From Podocnemis expansa (Eukaryota > Chordata > Testudines > Podocnemididae): a stretch of DNA of 64,000 bases. A program made the translations under genes and the position numbers. Each line of letters starts with the position of its first letter. Position 1 is the first letter of the stretch. The DNA is taken from positions 7,998,297-8,062,296 of the forward strand of contig ML682067.1 in assembly GCA_007922195.1 (NCBI GenBank), read 5' to 3'. The notes under the pieces are model-generated. The model saw only the letters and a program-made list of their open reading frames with translations, was not told the DNA's origin and made no database searches. Positions 11,486-22,431 of the stretch are shown piece after piece.

Positions 11486-11585
11486 AAGTGGGATTTTCTC
11501 CCACAAAAGCTCATGCAATAAATAAATTAATTAGTCTTTAAAACTGCCACCAGACTCCTTGTTTGTTTTACAGCTACAAGGACTT
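11486..11585 (+). mobile_element. PLE tail fragment
   Basis: CATCTGATGAAGTGGGATTT, CTCCCACAAAAGCTCATGCA, ATAAATAAATTAATTAGTC and CCTTGTTTGTTTTACAGCTA reproduce the complement of the PLE arm at 13619-13700. Terminal ~100 bp only. Confidence 0.75.
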
Positions 11586-12344
11586 CTAGCCTTAGGGAGA
11601 TACTTCCTAGGTCATTTACTCCAGTTTCCACGCTCCATATAATACTCCAAGCAACCATATTGTTCTTCAAATATATTACTTAGATGTATTTTTTTTCCTA
11701 ACTTCTCCTTCGGTGAGTGTGCAAAAGCTGCTGGTATAAATGTTTGTGAGGAAAAAATTTAAAATTTGCACATTTGCAAATCTGAGATGAAAATGGCAGA
11801 GAATCACAGGAAGATGTTCACCTCTAATATGGAACAAGGGCTTTTTTCTGAACAAGAAAAACAATATCATTCCTTTAATAAGTAGCTCCCTTTCCCACTC
11901 TTCTCCTTGGAAAACATGTGCCTAGAATTTTACAAGGCCCATTTCCTCCTCCAGCTTGGCCTACTGATACAGGTTTAAACAAACTCTACTGATATTCCCC
12001 AATATTTTTGAAATTCTTTACCCTGCTTGAATTAAAATAGCCAAAAATAAAACCTATAAAACAAAAGAGGAAATTCAGTTTTCAGGATTGTATTTAGAAA
12101 GATTTCAGAACCCTAAATGATCTTGCTTATCCTATTGGTCGTGATTCCTACACGTTATGGGTTGTACCAGATACACAAGGTCTAATCTATGGCCAACCTA
12201 TAACCACACCCTTGGTAGTGAGCCCTTTAGTGGGCCAAGCTCCAAGGACCCATATACTGTCACAGGGGTACCCCTGGCTTCCACATCTCTAGAACTGGGC
12301 CTTTCCCCATGGTTCCCTACAGTGAACCCAGCCAAGCTAGGTTT
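11586..12344. other. Non-genic sequence, nothing recognised
   Basis: About 760 bp between a PLE tail and a CR1 end. No ORF or repeat end is identified. Confidence 0.45.
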
Positions 12345-12722
12345 AGTCTCCAGAAGAGAAGGGTGGGAGGTGAGATTTGATAGTAGCCTTCAACCACCTG
12401 AACCAGGGTTCCAGGGAGGATGAAAACAGGCTGTTTGTAGTGGTGGCAGATAACAGAACAAAGAGCAATGGTCTCAAGTTGCAGCGGGAAAGGTCTAGGT
12501 TGGATATTAGGAAAAAAATTCTTCACTTGGAGGATAGTAAAGCACTGGGATGGGTTCCCTAGCGAGGTGGTAGAATCTCCATCCTTAGAGATTTTTTATG
12601 GAGCCACTTGACAAAGCCTTTGCTAGGATGATTTAGTTGAGGTTAGACCTTCTTTGAGCAGGGCATTGGACTAGATGACCTCCGGATGTCCCTTCCAACC
12701 CTAATCTTCTATGATTCTATGA
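12345..12722 (+). mobile_element. CR1 LINE, 3' end with ORF2 C-terminal remnant
   Basis: Sense orientation. The frame at 12377-12562 carries the C-terminal CR1 motif order: ...LFVVVADNRTKSNGLKLQ, then RSRLDIRKK. It is followed by TGGACTAGATGACCTCCGGA and TCCCTTCCAACCC, and it ends in TTCTATGATTCTATGA repeats. The reading frame is broken after RKKILHLEDSKAL, so it is a dead copy truncated at its 5' side. Confidence 0.92.
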
Positions 12723-13610
12723 CTGCTGTGGGGGATTTGAATTGTATTTCTTCTTAGTGCAAAGCTTTCAGTGAATATTTGCAGTGAAATCAGGCAGCCT
12801 TTTTCGAAACAAAATAGCAATTTTTTAGTCTCTTGGGATGTAAAATTGGAAATTCCAGTGGTTAATATAGAGAACTAAAAATTAAGACAAAGTACATCTG
12901 GTCAAACCAGTCTCATCACCCTGACCCTGCTATCAATTCCATTTCAGGCTTTGTTTCTCTAACCCTTTCTTGGACCAAGATGAGAGCAGTTGAGCCTCTT
13001 CTGAAAGCCAACTATTATCTACTTTCTGTCAGTCATCTGTCTCCAGGCAGAATCATTGTGAGTGCAGATATCTTGACTTTTGGAGCTTTCCACTGTTAAT
13101 TTTGATCAGCTCTTGAAGGCTTTGATTGTCTTTTAAGATCCAATGGTGATATGGGTCAGTTTCAACCCATGTTTTAATGACCTGAGACAGCAAGGTGACA
13201 AACACAGCTCATGCCTCTTATTCTGCTCCAAAAGCAGATGTAAGCCTTTTGCCCTGACTGGGTAGCAATGTAAAATACAGATAGAAACTGAGGCAAAATA
13301 AGATTAATAAAATATTATAGAGAATTCCTACTTATTACAGGTGGTGACTGAAACCTATGTGAGAGTTAAAATATGCTATAGTACAAGGACTGGAGCAAAC
13401 TAATTTACCAGCATTGGCCAGACAATTGACTGTCACTTGTTCCATTTGAAGCATGGAGACTGATGTAAGTGGCCTAGAAAATACAATCTGGGGATGGAAG
13501 TCTTTGTAGCTGCAGTAATAGGAAAGTCCTTGGCATCTACTCTTAGGGAAATACACATAAGGACACAATTTTCATTGACAGTTTGTAAAGATGGGATACA
13601 GAATGGATAG
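12723..13610. other. Non-genic sequence, nothing recognised
   Basis: Unique-looking sequence between a CR1 and the PLE. No supported feature. Confidence 0.45.
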
Positions 13611-13618
13611 AGTCTTGT

Positions 13619-13810
13619 GGCACTTAAAAACTATCAGATTATTTATTGCATGAGTTTTTGTGGGAGAATATCCCACTTCATCAGATGCTTTGAAGAGGGA
13701 GAACTTACAGAATTGGATGAAAATAAATGCAGGGGAGTGTAAGACATGGGATCAGGTCATACTCCAGCAGCAAATCAGAGCATTTGTAAGGCTTCAGACT
13801 CCAGGAAACA
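13619..13810. repeat. PLE left inverted arm
   Basis: Runs from TGGCACTTAAAAACTATCAG to CTCCAGGAAACA and is the inverted counterpart of 14945-15140. Shared landmarks are ATTCTCCCAC/GTGGGAGAAT, CATCAGATGC/GCATCTGACG and CTCCAGGAAAC/GTTTCCTGGAG. Confidence 0.85.
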
Positions 13811-13867
13811 CTACACAGAGGGAGGGTGAAGTCAAATTACCTGTTATAATGTGAAAAGAATCCATAG

Positions 13868-14149
13868 TCATGATTCAGCCCTACTTTCACACAATTTAAT
13901 TTGTATATTAGTTTGATTTTGGCTGTTTCTCTTTGAAGTCTTGATGTCCCATTGATTTTTCTTGACAACCATCATTAACAAGTCATCAATGGAGTGATTA
14001 GGAAGATGGAAGTGCTCAGCAACTTTTTTTTTTGTATTGTGATTTCTGATATCAGTTCTGTGTGCATTTATTCTTCTGCATAGGATCTGTCCTGTTTGTC
14101 CAATGTATAAGGCATGAGGGCTTTTCCGGCACATGATGGCATAAATCAC
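13868..14149 (-). pseudogene. PLE GIY-YIG endonuclease domain, partial
   Basis: 93-residue frame. Residues 9-22 hold SPHALYIGQTGQ, the 'Y-I-G-x-T-G' hallmark of Penelope endonucleases. It is followed by RRINAHRTDIRNH (conserved Arg and His of the active region), VAEHFHLPNHSIDDL (the conserved E-H-F...H-S motif) and a hydrophobic strand ending MMVV. In PLEs this domain is fused to the C-terminus of RT and nicks target DNA. The first part of the domain continues upstream beyond 14149, where a frameshift or stop interrupts it, so this copy cannot make the fused protein. The length from YIG to the final strand matches the family. Confidence 0.85.
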
Positions 14150-14436
14150 ATTAGTGGATGAGCAGGTGAAGGACCTTTTGATGGAGTAGCAGGCTTGATT
14201 AGGTCCTACGATGGTGTCTTTTGGGCAGATATGTGGACAAAGTTGGCAACATGGTTTGTTGCAGGGATATGTGTCTGCTTTAATGTTTCTGTTGTTAGGT
14301 CTGTAGTTGCTGGTGAGTAGCTGTTTAAGGTTCGATGGTTATCTGTAGGCAAGGAGAGGTCTGTCTCCCAAGGCTAGAGAGAGTGAGGGGTCATCTTTTA
14401 AAATAGGCTGGAGTCCTTAATGATCTGTTGTAGAGG

Positions 14437-14757
14437 TCAAACTAGAGGGTTGTATGTGGTGACCAGTGGTGTTCTATTGTTTTCTTTTTTGGGCCTTTCC
14501 TGTAGTAGTGGACTGCAGGGTACCCATCTGGCCCTGTCAATCTGTTTCTTTACTTCTTCAGGTGGGTACTGTAGTTTTAAGAAAGCTTGATAGAGATCCT
14601 GAAGATGTCTGTCTCTGTCTGAGGGATCAGAGCAAATACGGTTATATCTTAGGGCTTGGCTGTAGACAATGTATCGTGTGATGTGTTTAGGATGGAAGCT
14701 CAAGGGATGTAGATAACTATACCAATGAGTAGGTTTTCGGTATAGAGTGGTATTCAT
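14437..14757 (-). pseudogene. PLE reverse transcriptase, C-terminal part
   Basis: 106-residue frame beginning TTLYRKPTHWYSYLHPLSFH, which is the conserved 'YRKPTD...YLH..S.HP' block located after the catalytic YIDD box in Penelope RT. The frame continues through a helical segment with VYSQALRYNRICSDPSDRDR and QYPPEEVKKQIDRA, also typical of this part. It is separated from the YIDD-containing frame (14778-15095) by a short break near 14760, so a frameshift lies between them. It belongs to the element at 13612-15146. Confidence 0.88.
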
Positions 14758-14777
14758 GTGTCCATCCCTAATTTGTA

Positions 14778-14944
14778 CTATAGTGTCCAGAAAGTGGATC
14801 TCCTGTGTGGAGTGTTCCAGGCTGAGTTTGATGTGGAGTGGAAATTGTTGAAATCTCTGTGGAAATCTTCAAGAGCATCCCTGCCATGGGTCCAGATGAT
14901 GAAGATGTCATCAATATAGCGGAAGTAGAGGAGAGGTGTTATGC
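14778..14944 (-). pseudogene. PLE reverse transcriptase, YIDD segment
   Basis: The frame contains FRYIDDIFIIWTHG (YIDD codons at about 14907-14918), the catalytic Asp pair of Penelope RT, followed by the conserved DFNNFHSTSNSA region. The upstream half of the open frame (to 15095) is not RT but the inverted-arm sequence joined in frame at ~14944, so the ATG-to-stop frame is chimeric. RT motifs upstream of YIDD are absent. Confidence 0.88.
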
Positions 14945-15140
14945 TGTTTCCTGGAGTTTGAATCCTTACAAATGCTCTGATCTGCTGCTGCAGTATGACC
15001 TGATCCCATATCTTACACTCCCCTGTATTTATTTTCATCCAGTTCTGTACGTTCTCCCTCTTCAAAGCATCTGACGAAGTGGGATATTCTCCCATGAAAC
15101 CTCATGTGATAAATAAAATCTGTTAGTCTTTAAGTGCCAC
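14945..15140. repeat. PLE right inverted arm
   Basis: Inverted copy of 13619-13810, running from GTTTCCTGGAGTTTG to TTAGTCTTTAAGTGCCAC. It abuts the RT segment. Confidence 0.85.
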
Positions 15141-15435
15141 TCATGAATGAAGAAATCTTCTTTCTACAACCACTTTAAATGATCTGTCAGAATTCTGTAG
15201 TGAGATTATACTTTTTCTGTTAAGTGGGTCAAAAACCTAAAGAAAGATTATCAAATTCTGCTGGGCTTTTCCAGAAGGATCTGTTGTGACCAATTGACAG
15301 GCCAAGTGATCAAGTTGTTGACCAAGTTAATTGGGTCATGTAATTAGAAAGTCAGTATGATTCAGAGACTCTTAACAGACTGAGCTGTACTGACAGCATG
15401 ATATTGTAAATGCTGGGAATGTAGACAGTACTGGG

Positions 15436-15440
15436 AGAAT
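15436..15440. repeat. 5-bp target duplication, left copy
   Basis: AGAAT, repeated exactly at 15609-15613 on the other side of the solo LTR. Confidence 0.85.
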
Positions 15441-15608
15441 TATAATGGAATGCTAAACTGTATATGTTGTTTCGCTACTAGGTGCTACTGAGGTTAGGTG
15501 TAAAATACTTATCTCAGCCATACGTGGCAGAGAATTAAATGACCTTATGAATACATCTGGTGCGTACCTCACTAAGAAGGAAGCTCTGGCTAGTCCATAT
15601 CTGGTACA
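15441..15608 (+). mobile_element. Solo LTR of the Ty3/gypsy family at 45.8-48.1 kb
   Basis: 168 bp from TATAATGGAATGCTAAACTG to CCATATCTGGTACA. It aligns end to end, in inverse orientation, with the LTRs at 45784-45951 and 47917-48084, which are also 168 bp. The flanks carry a perfect AGAAT duplication (15436-15440, 15609-15613), the 5-bp target size of Ty3/gypsy integration. The first base pair of the TG end has changed to TA. Confidence 0.88.
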
Positions 15609-15613
15609 AGAAT

Positions 15614-18159
15614 ATGAAAATTGCTCCAGATCCCAGGTGCACAGTCATGATGAATGACTGGAGCAAAATGTTCTTATTCTGCAACCAGGCAGCTTGGTCT
15701 CACACAGTTTGGTTCTTGGTAACATACTGCACTAGTTTGGCTTGTGTAGTGAGGTGTTTGCATTTAACAGCTGAGTGTCCTACACTCCAAGTCCTGGTTC
15801 TCAGACAAGAACTGTTCCATTTGTGCCCACAGCATGGGAAGTTCTTCCTGTGAGCTCCAAACCCATTCAGGCATGTCTAATGCCCTTTGGGAGAGGATAG
15901 TAGGCCACATGCTGTCTCCATGTCCTACAGAGCCAGCTTTTTCCAAGTGTGATGGGTGGTCCAGACAAAATATCAGTATTCTGGGTGAACATAGGCATGA
16001 CTAGAGACAGGAGCCTGGGAGCTAGGAACTGAAAGTAGGGTCAAATCCAGTATCAGAGATTGCTGGAGTCAGAGATAGGAGTCATGTCAAGGGTCAGAGA
16101 CAGTCAGAAATGGCCAAGGGTCAATACCATATGTCAAGGTCTATTTGGTGTTCTTGGGGTCATTCAGAAAGAGAAAAGCAGGGCAGTCATGGCAGCTAGC
16201 TAAGGATCCACATCCTTACTTGGGTTCTTCCTGGTACACCAGATGTCTGCAGATTGTGGGTGATAGGGAGCAGCCAGGTTACATCTGTTGCCAAATGACA
16301 ATGTGAGAACCTTTATTTGCTGGTAGCTCTGGTGGCCAGGGCTGAAGTCCCATAGATCCTTACACATTGGCCATCATGTCTTCATTTTCCTTTGTAGACC
16401 AGCCTCCCTGGCCCCACTATATGGTATATTATTGTAGTCCCTGGTCTGGGTGCATTATAGGAGATGTAGTATGAGGACTCTAAGTCATCAAAGGGAATGG
16501 AAGCAAGAGCCATCAGTAGTACAGTTCTGTTGAGACACTGCAGCAGCATTTACAAACTGCAAGTTAGTTTCAGCCGATTTTTTTTGTTTTTCAAGCCAAA
16601 GTTGAAATCTGCAGAAAGAAGACCTTTTTCACAAGCGTCTGTGTTATTAACCTAATATTCTATCATAAAACAGTTAGCTAGATAAATTTTTACAAGCCCT
16701 ACTGAAATCCATTTGCTTTTTGTCCAGTCTTTCACCCCTGGCATCCAAGAAAGCAATCTGTATTTGCTCCTTAGAGACTGATGCCTCTAAAGAAATACTA
16801 AATCCATTGCAGGTAAATAAAAATTGAATGTATAGGTTTGAACATGAGCGCTAATTGTCTTAGTAAAGTGAAAAGGTTGGATTTTAGAAACATTATGGAG
16901 GAAAAAGGGCAATACTTGAGAATTTCATGGACTTGTGAGGTGACGAGGAGGAGTTGAAAGTGATTCTCTGGTTATGAGGCCAGTTCACAAGAAGGGCATT
17001 CAAATTGCCAGCTGTGACAGATTGGAGAAGCTTTCAGAAGAAAGATCAAAGATTTAATTTTGACAGTGTTAAGTTTAAATTCATGGTGAGACACCCAACA
17101 GGAGAGATTGAAGACATAAGCAGAGGTGCTGGATTGAATGAAACATTGCTGAAGAATTGAGGTGTAGATTATGAGTCTCCAGAAAAAATACAGTGGAAGT
17201 CCTGTGGACAGTGAGGTCACCCAGAGGTTGAAAAGAAAGAGGGACAATAACAGAGTTGAGAGAAGAAAAGTCCCCCCAAAAGAGATCATATTCAATTAAT
17301 TTTATTATTAAACTGTTTTTAAAAGGAAATAGACCAAATTTAAAAGATTCCAAGCATCATAGTCATGAAATATTCATAGTTGTAGTCTGATACACATGGA
17401 AATATTTTGGAGGCTTATGGTCATCTCCAGAATCCTGTAGCCCACTCCCCTTGGAATTGACTATAAAGACCTTGTTAAAACTTCAGCTGGTTTCACAGAT
17501 CAGCCTGCCTTCTAGAAAGACTAACAAGAGGCCATCATCCCAGTGCTCCACCTCTGTCTCCCCCTCTATTTATAGAGCTGCTTCAAGATCCTGAGCCTGA
17601 TTTTAAAGGTTTGAAAATCTTTGTCACTAGATGCTCTGTGTGTCTCTGGGTAGCACCACCTTCAGGTGAGTAGTAAGAGTTGCTCTACTAAGTTCAGCAC
17701 CGCCTTTCTGCTCTTTCACGGTTGTAGCTCTCCTCCTACCCACAGAATATCCAGCTGGGTCACACCATTACTTCTTCTGAAGGAGTCTTTTAAAGTTGTT
17801 TTGGCATATCAACATCAGGCAGTCTCATACCCACTGCTCTGACTATGTAACTCCCTCAGTTACTCAGGTTGGCTTCCCTTTCACTGTCTCTAACAATCCA
17901 GCTCTGCAGTGGCTGATATGAAAACCAAGCCAGCCCACTACTCAAGGTTCAGAACCAGGGCCCTTTAGCAAGCAGTTAAGCACTGGTATTTCCCATGTTT
18001 ACTACCCTCTTCCCTGAACTACTTCCTACCATGTGTCTTTAAGCATCTCCTTTGTCAGCCTTCCTAGTCAGACCCTTCTCTCTCCCAGGCTTATTAAGTA
18101 AATCCTTCCTCATGAGTTCCTAACCATTTTCTCAAGGAGGTGTTTCCTGCTGCCTTGGT
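15614..18159. other. Mostly unassigned sequence
   Basis: No gene is supported. 16300-16480 and 16970-17300 have the feel of old dispersed repeats (short purine-rich, CR1/L2-like strings), but I could not align them to a named family. Confidence 0.4.
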
Positions 18160-18498
18160 GCGGGGGGGCAGGGGCTGCGGAGGGGCAGAGGAAGCCCCCC
18201 TGCACTGGGCAGGGGCTGGGGGGGCAGAGGAAGCCCAGGGGCGGGGTGCCCCAGGCTTGGGGGCAGCCCCAGCTGGCTTCCCCCCCTTCCCCTTGCTGGG
18301 GGTAAGGGGGTGAAGGGGGCTGAGGCTCCCGTCCCCCCCCCGCTCCCAGCAAGGGGAAGCGAGGGGAAGCCGGCTGGGGCACCCTTCGACCCCCTGCACC
18401 CCACTCAGCACCCTGGCCAGGGTGCTGATCCCTGGCCAGGGTGCTGGGGGGGTGGGAACTTCCCCCCAGGGTGCTATGCACCCTGAGGGAAAGGTCCT
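18160..18498. repeat. GC-rich, G-run-rich low-complexity island
   Basis: Long G runs with near-duplicate blocks (GGGGCAGAGGAAGCCC twice at ~18185 and ~18220; GGCCAGGGTGCTG twice at ~18415 and ~18435). It abuts a MITE (18499-18743) and probably belongs to the same element. The minus-strand frames of 90-183 residues here are Pro/Gly/Ala-rich composition effects. Several G4-type runs are visible. Confidence 0.75.
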
Positions 18499-18743
18499 TG
18501 TTATTTCGAAACACTCTTTGTTTCAAAATAACATGTCCAAACGGCTTATTTCGAAACCACTGGTTTTGAAATAACCCTCCTTTTGAAAGCAAAGTGGGTT
18601 TAAGCTGTTTCGAAAGGAGGGCTCTTGTTTTGAAACGAGGAGCTCCCTCCTTTTGAAACAAGAAAATGTCGTTTGGACATAGGGACTTTTATTTCGAAAC
18701 AACCGGTGGTGTTTCGAAATAAAAGCCCTGTGTGGACATAGCC
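18499..18743. mobile_element. Harbinger-type MITE, TTTCGAAATAA family, right part
   Basis: Many copies of the palindromic TTATTTCGAAAC / GTTTCGAAATAA motif, ending TGTGTGGACATAGCC, a standard MITE terminus here. The matching left terminus is not found; it may be lost or lie at the far side of the GC-rich island that precedes it. Confidence 0.75.
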
Positions 18744-18945
18744 TATAATTCCAGCCATATAACTGGTGTAACACTAAGTCAACTCGACAGCATTTCCGGT
18801 TGACTTAGCTCAGGGTGTACAGGGAGGTAAGTGGGAGTTAGTAAGATGATGGGAGATGCACAAGGTATTTTACATACCTTGTGTATTTCCAGTTGACTGC
18901 CGCTGAAAAGTGTAGCAAGTGTAGACTAGGGTTTAGTCTGAATCT
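18744..18945. mobile_element. Possible decayed MITE, GTTGACTTAG type
   Basis: AAGTCAACTCGACAG, CGGTTGACTTAGCTC and CCAGTTGACTGCCG, then AGTGTAGACTAGGG, resemble the AAGTTGACTTAA family but with unclear ends. Confidence 0.4.
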
Positions 18946-21927
18946 CCTGTTTGCAGCTTACTTGATTGATTGGGTACACCTGGTCTAATTCAGCACTTTC
19001 AAGGCTAGCATGGAGAGTACACCCATCAAAGGGTGCTATGGCTTAATTGCGTTAGAGACAACTTCGTTACTTGCCACTCCCTGACAGTTGACAACAGTGA
19101 GAATGTTACAGATCGTGTTCCCCGGGAAGGCATGTAAAAGGCCAGAGACAAAGGGTTATCAATGGGTTGCTCTCAGCTGAGGAATTCCTACCACCACAGA
19201 GCCAGATGAGGCAGCTTTGCCATTTTAGAAGTCTTTACTGTACATAAAATACTGGAGTAGAATACCTTAATGAAGTAAGATTTTGAGTCCATTAGCTGTA
19301 TCAACTTATCTGATATGTGAATTTTTCCCCCTTCAACCTGCATACATATGAAGCGTAGGTATGCAAATTTTGAGAGACCTTAATGCAGGGCTATCAGTCC
19401 TTCATGGAGCTTTTGCCTGATCCTCACTGCAGCAAATTTGTACACCTTTGTACGCATCTGAGATGCATCTTTCCACAGTCCCTCATTATGAATGATATTT
19501 CCTGTCTGTTACTCCACATTTATTTCTGCTGCACCACAAAGCTGGTGTTATCAGAAGTGATGAATTGCAGAATAGAGGTCACATATAATGTAAGTGGTGA
19601 AAGAATGAATCTCAAATCATTTCAGTTTCCTATATTATTTCCTCATACACACCTCTCCTTAAGTATCTTCCTCAAATTGGTCCAGATTAGCCTATGGGCT
19701 GTGACAGAGGGTCTTACACACCTGCCCATAAGTCATATTTGAAGAGAGCTGATCCAAACTAGATAAAACTATCTTAGGTGTTCTGTGAAAAATCATATTT
19801 GAGCTAAGTCATTAAGCTTTTGAAAGAATGCTATTAATCATTATTAAAGGGACTTTGCATCCTCAGTGGCCCATCTAAAGGAATCAGTCAGTTCAAACTC
19901 TAGGGTGTCTGTTGGAGAGAGAAACTTGTTTTGAAAGAATGATTGAAGAGTCATATCTAGATATGCAGTATGGTTGCTATCTGGACAAAAGAAGGTGACA
20001 AACTGGTTTGCGGGATCAGAGAGGGAATTGTTTTCAAAAGATGTAAGCTATTGCTTGTTTGTTTGTTTTTTAAATATGTAACTAATCTCAAAATGCCTTA
20101 TCTAGCTTTACACTTTTCATAAACAAAACTGTGCTTGATCAGCAAACCATTTTATTGGACATAATTTTCATTTTCTTTGTTTTTAAGCACATTGGGTTCC
20201 TTAAAATTTCTGCTGCACACTTTAAATTACCCAGGCAATCCCAAATAAAAAGGAACCTTGTGAAAAAAAGGTAGTCACAGAATAGCTAAGTGCTTTAAAT
20301 TACAGGAATGTTCCAGATTCAGCTAATTAAGAAGGTGGGGGAGCATTTAGGGCTCATAAATAAAAGGAAGACAATGATGTGGGCTAGGATGTTCCTGGAG
20401 AGAGGAAAAGAGTCTGACTTCTAGACAAGAAAGCCTGAGTATGGAAATTAGTAGAGGAGCTAACATACTGATTTTTTTCCCCAGGTGGAGTTTGGAAACC
20501 TTGAAAAGACCTTGGCTGGAATACTTGTTTTGATACCAAGAACTGGTAGGGACCAAAAGGAAGGCCCATCTGTGGCAGAAGATGATGGTACTGAAGTAGG
20601 AGGTGAGTCACTAGACTGTGTTTGGAAATTTTTGTAGACTATTTGCATGGTATACAGGATAAATAAACTGTAGAATTATCCCACTGTGTGGGATAAAAAC
20701 TGATAAGTGGTAATATTGCACATGAGAATGTATAATAGAATATTTTTTTAAGGAGTGTGAAAGCTCCAACTGAGAGAGTTACCCCAAGGTTATGGAATCT
20801 AGGCACAAGGAGGTGTTTGAAATGAGAAGGAATCATGATAGGGATGCTGAAGGGTAAATTAACTTCTGGAGCCTATATTCCCTTTCATAGTTTCATCCAA
20901 GGGGTATGATCAAAGGTGTCTGACCCCCAGGAGTTCCATTGCTCCTGAGTTATAGCAGGTGACCACAAGAAAGAAGATGAAAAAGTGAGTAGACAAAAAA
21001 ATGATTGTGCTATTAGTCACAGGCATGAAGGCAGCACAGGCCATCATAGGTGCCCCTGGTGATAAAAAAAAATCTATTGGAGAGAAGTTATGTTGGTATA
21101 TGGCAGCCCAAAACCCAGCTTTAGTACATTTTTTTCCTGGCAAGACTTCTTAGCCCTTCTCCTGAGCTACGATATGATTAAATATACATACTGGGATAGA
21201 ACACACCACTGTGATCACACCCTATATGGTCTTGTAGTAATCTTGGTACAAAGTACACATATACAGTATCAGCTGAAAACTCATGATTGGCTTGCAAGTA
21301 TTATTCTGGTAAAAATGTTTGGCTACACCATATGTTATATTATAATGCTTCCCAGTGTGAGGTTACTAACTCATGTTCCAAACCCCACAGCCCTGACCAG
21401 GCAGAAGTCAAGTCTTCCTAAACGAAAAAGGGAATGTGTGCTTGCCTTCATTTGTGTTTAAGCAATAAGTAAGGTAATCAAGCAGGGAGGGAAAACAAAG
21501 GAAATTCAAGCTGGTGGGGGAGAAAAAACATCAGGGAGTATCTTTCCACATACTCTTTGTCTCATGGGTCTTAGCTGGAAATGTTTTTCATGAGGGGAAG
21601 AAAACTATAAAAAGGAGGGACAAACTCCCAAAAATATCCCTTTCCCTCTTCCTGCCCACCTCATTCTCTGCATCTGAGAAGACAAAAGGAAACAACCAAG
21701 GGCAGGGGGTCCTGACCTAAATGTTCGGTCAGTAATCTTCTTGAGCATGTGGTGAGAGAATTTGGTGTCCAACTAAGATAGCTTCCTAAGTAAATACCAG
21801 TAGGTGTTTTATCTTTATTTTTTTCTTGTAACCAATTTTGACTTTTATGCCTCGTTATTTATACTCAATATCCATTTTTTTTAGTTAATAAACCTGTTTG
21901 ATTATTTTATTGAATGCAGTGTGTTTA
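18946..21927. other. Non-genic AT-rich sequence, nothing recognised
   Basis: 3 kb with only short frames, no family resemblance and no repeat boundaries noted. Confidence 0.5.
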
Positions 21928-21935
21928 AATTAAAG

Positions 21936-22423
21936 CAGTGATTCCCAGCCTTTTCATTTCTGCTGACCACTACATCAGGACTCTCAAACTCAAATCACCA
22001 TGAGGGCCGCATGAGAACTAGTACATTAGCCTGAGGGCCGTACCACTGAAATCTTTTCATACAACAATATTGCAAATATTGGTAATGATTGTGTCATTCT
22101 GGGCTGCAGGAAATAGCTTTAGGGGGCTCACGCGGCCCACGGGTCACATGTTTGGGACCATTGCACTACATCATCATTGAAACTTTTTGTGGACCACTAT
22201 GTAAGTAAACCATATTAAACATTTTTAACATAGTCTATGGCTGGTGGGAATCAAACTTACATATCAAGGAGTACTGGAAACACAGCTATTTGTAAAAATT
22301 TATTATGCTCGCTCACAGACATATTGCACTCATCACAGTACATTTACCTGCAGTAATTATCTCTCTTCCCCACTCCCACAAACCACCTGCAGTATTCCAC
22401 AGGCCACAGGCTGGGAACAACTG
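21936..22423. mobile_element. hAT non-autonomous element (outer of a nested pair)
   Basis: Begins CAGTGATTCCCAGCCTTTTC and ends CAGGCTGGGAACAACTG, inverted over about 14 bases. The 8-bp target AATTAAAG is repeated perfectly at 21928-21935 and 22424-22431. A second hAT with its own duplication (21976-22163) interrupts it. Without that insert it is about 290 bp. A related 5' end, CAGTGGTTCCCAATC, occurs at 34245. No coding sequence. Confidence 0.93.
21976..22163. mobile_element. hAT non-autonomous element (inner), CTCAAACTCAAATCACC family
   Basis: 188 bp beginning CAGGACTCTCAAACTCAAAT and ending TTTGGGACCATTG. The 8-bp target CACTACAT is repeated perfectly at 21968-21975 and 22164-22171. Other copies of the family lie at 29657-29842, 33937-35400 and 46958-47127, with the shared interior CCTGAGGGCCGNACCACTGAAA. 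It inserted into the hAT at 21936-22423. Confidence 0.93.
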
Positions 22424-22431
22424 AATTAAAG

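Larger units (their letters stand above)
13612..15146 (-). mobile_element. Penelope-like retroelement (Neptune-like?), truncated, with inverted arms
   Basis: Minus-strand element carrying, in 5'-3' order, a truncated reverse transcriptase with its YIDD box, the C-terminal RT region, a linker and a GIY-YIG endonuclease. It is bounded by two inverted ~190-bp arms (13619-13810 and 14945-15140). PLEs are retroelements in vertebrate germ lines whose RT is telomerase-like and whose C-terminal GIY-YIG nuclease cuts the target. The N-terminal half of RT is missing: the right arm runs directly into the segment just before the YIDD box. The inverted arm explains why the same ~50-residue string reads in frame at both ends. 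Assignment to the Neptune clade is from recalled similarity only; the Penelope class is firm. Confidence 0.88.

Noticed and set aside
13660..13854. 64-codon plus-strand frame repeated at the start of 14778-15095
   Set aside because: Both come from the PLE inverted arm; the shared peptide is untranslated terminal sequence read by chance in an open frame.
16970..17300. Possible old LINE or L2-like repeat
   Set aside because: Only a vague compositional likeness; I could not line up ordered motifs.
18110..18661. 183-codon minus-strand frame
   Set aside because: Pro/Gly/Ala-rich translation of G-run DNA that continues into a palindromic MITE. Three overlapping frames look equally good.
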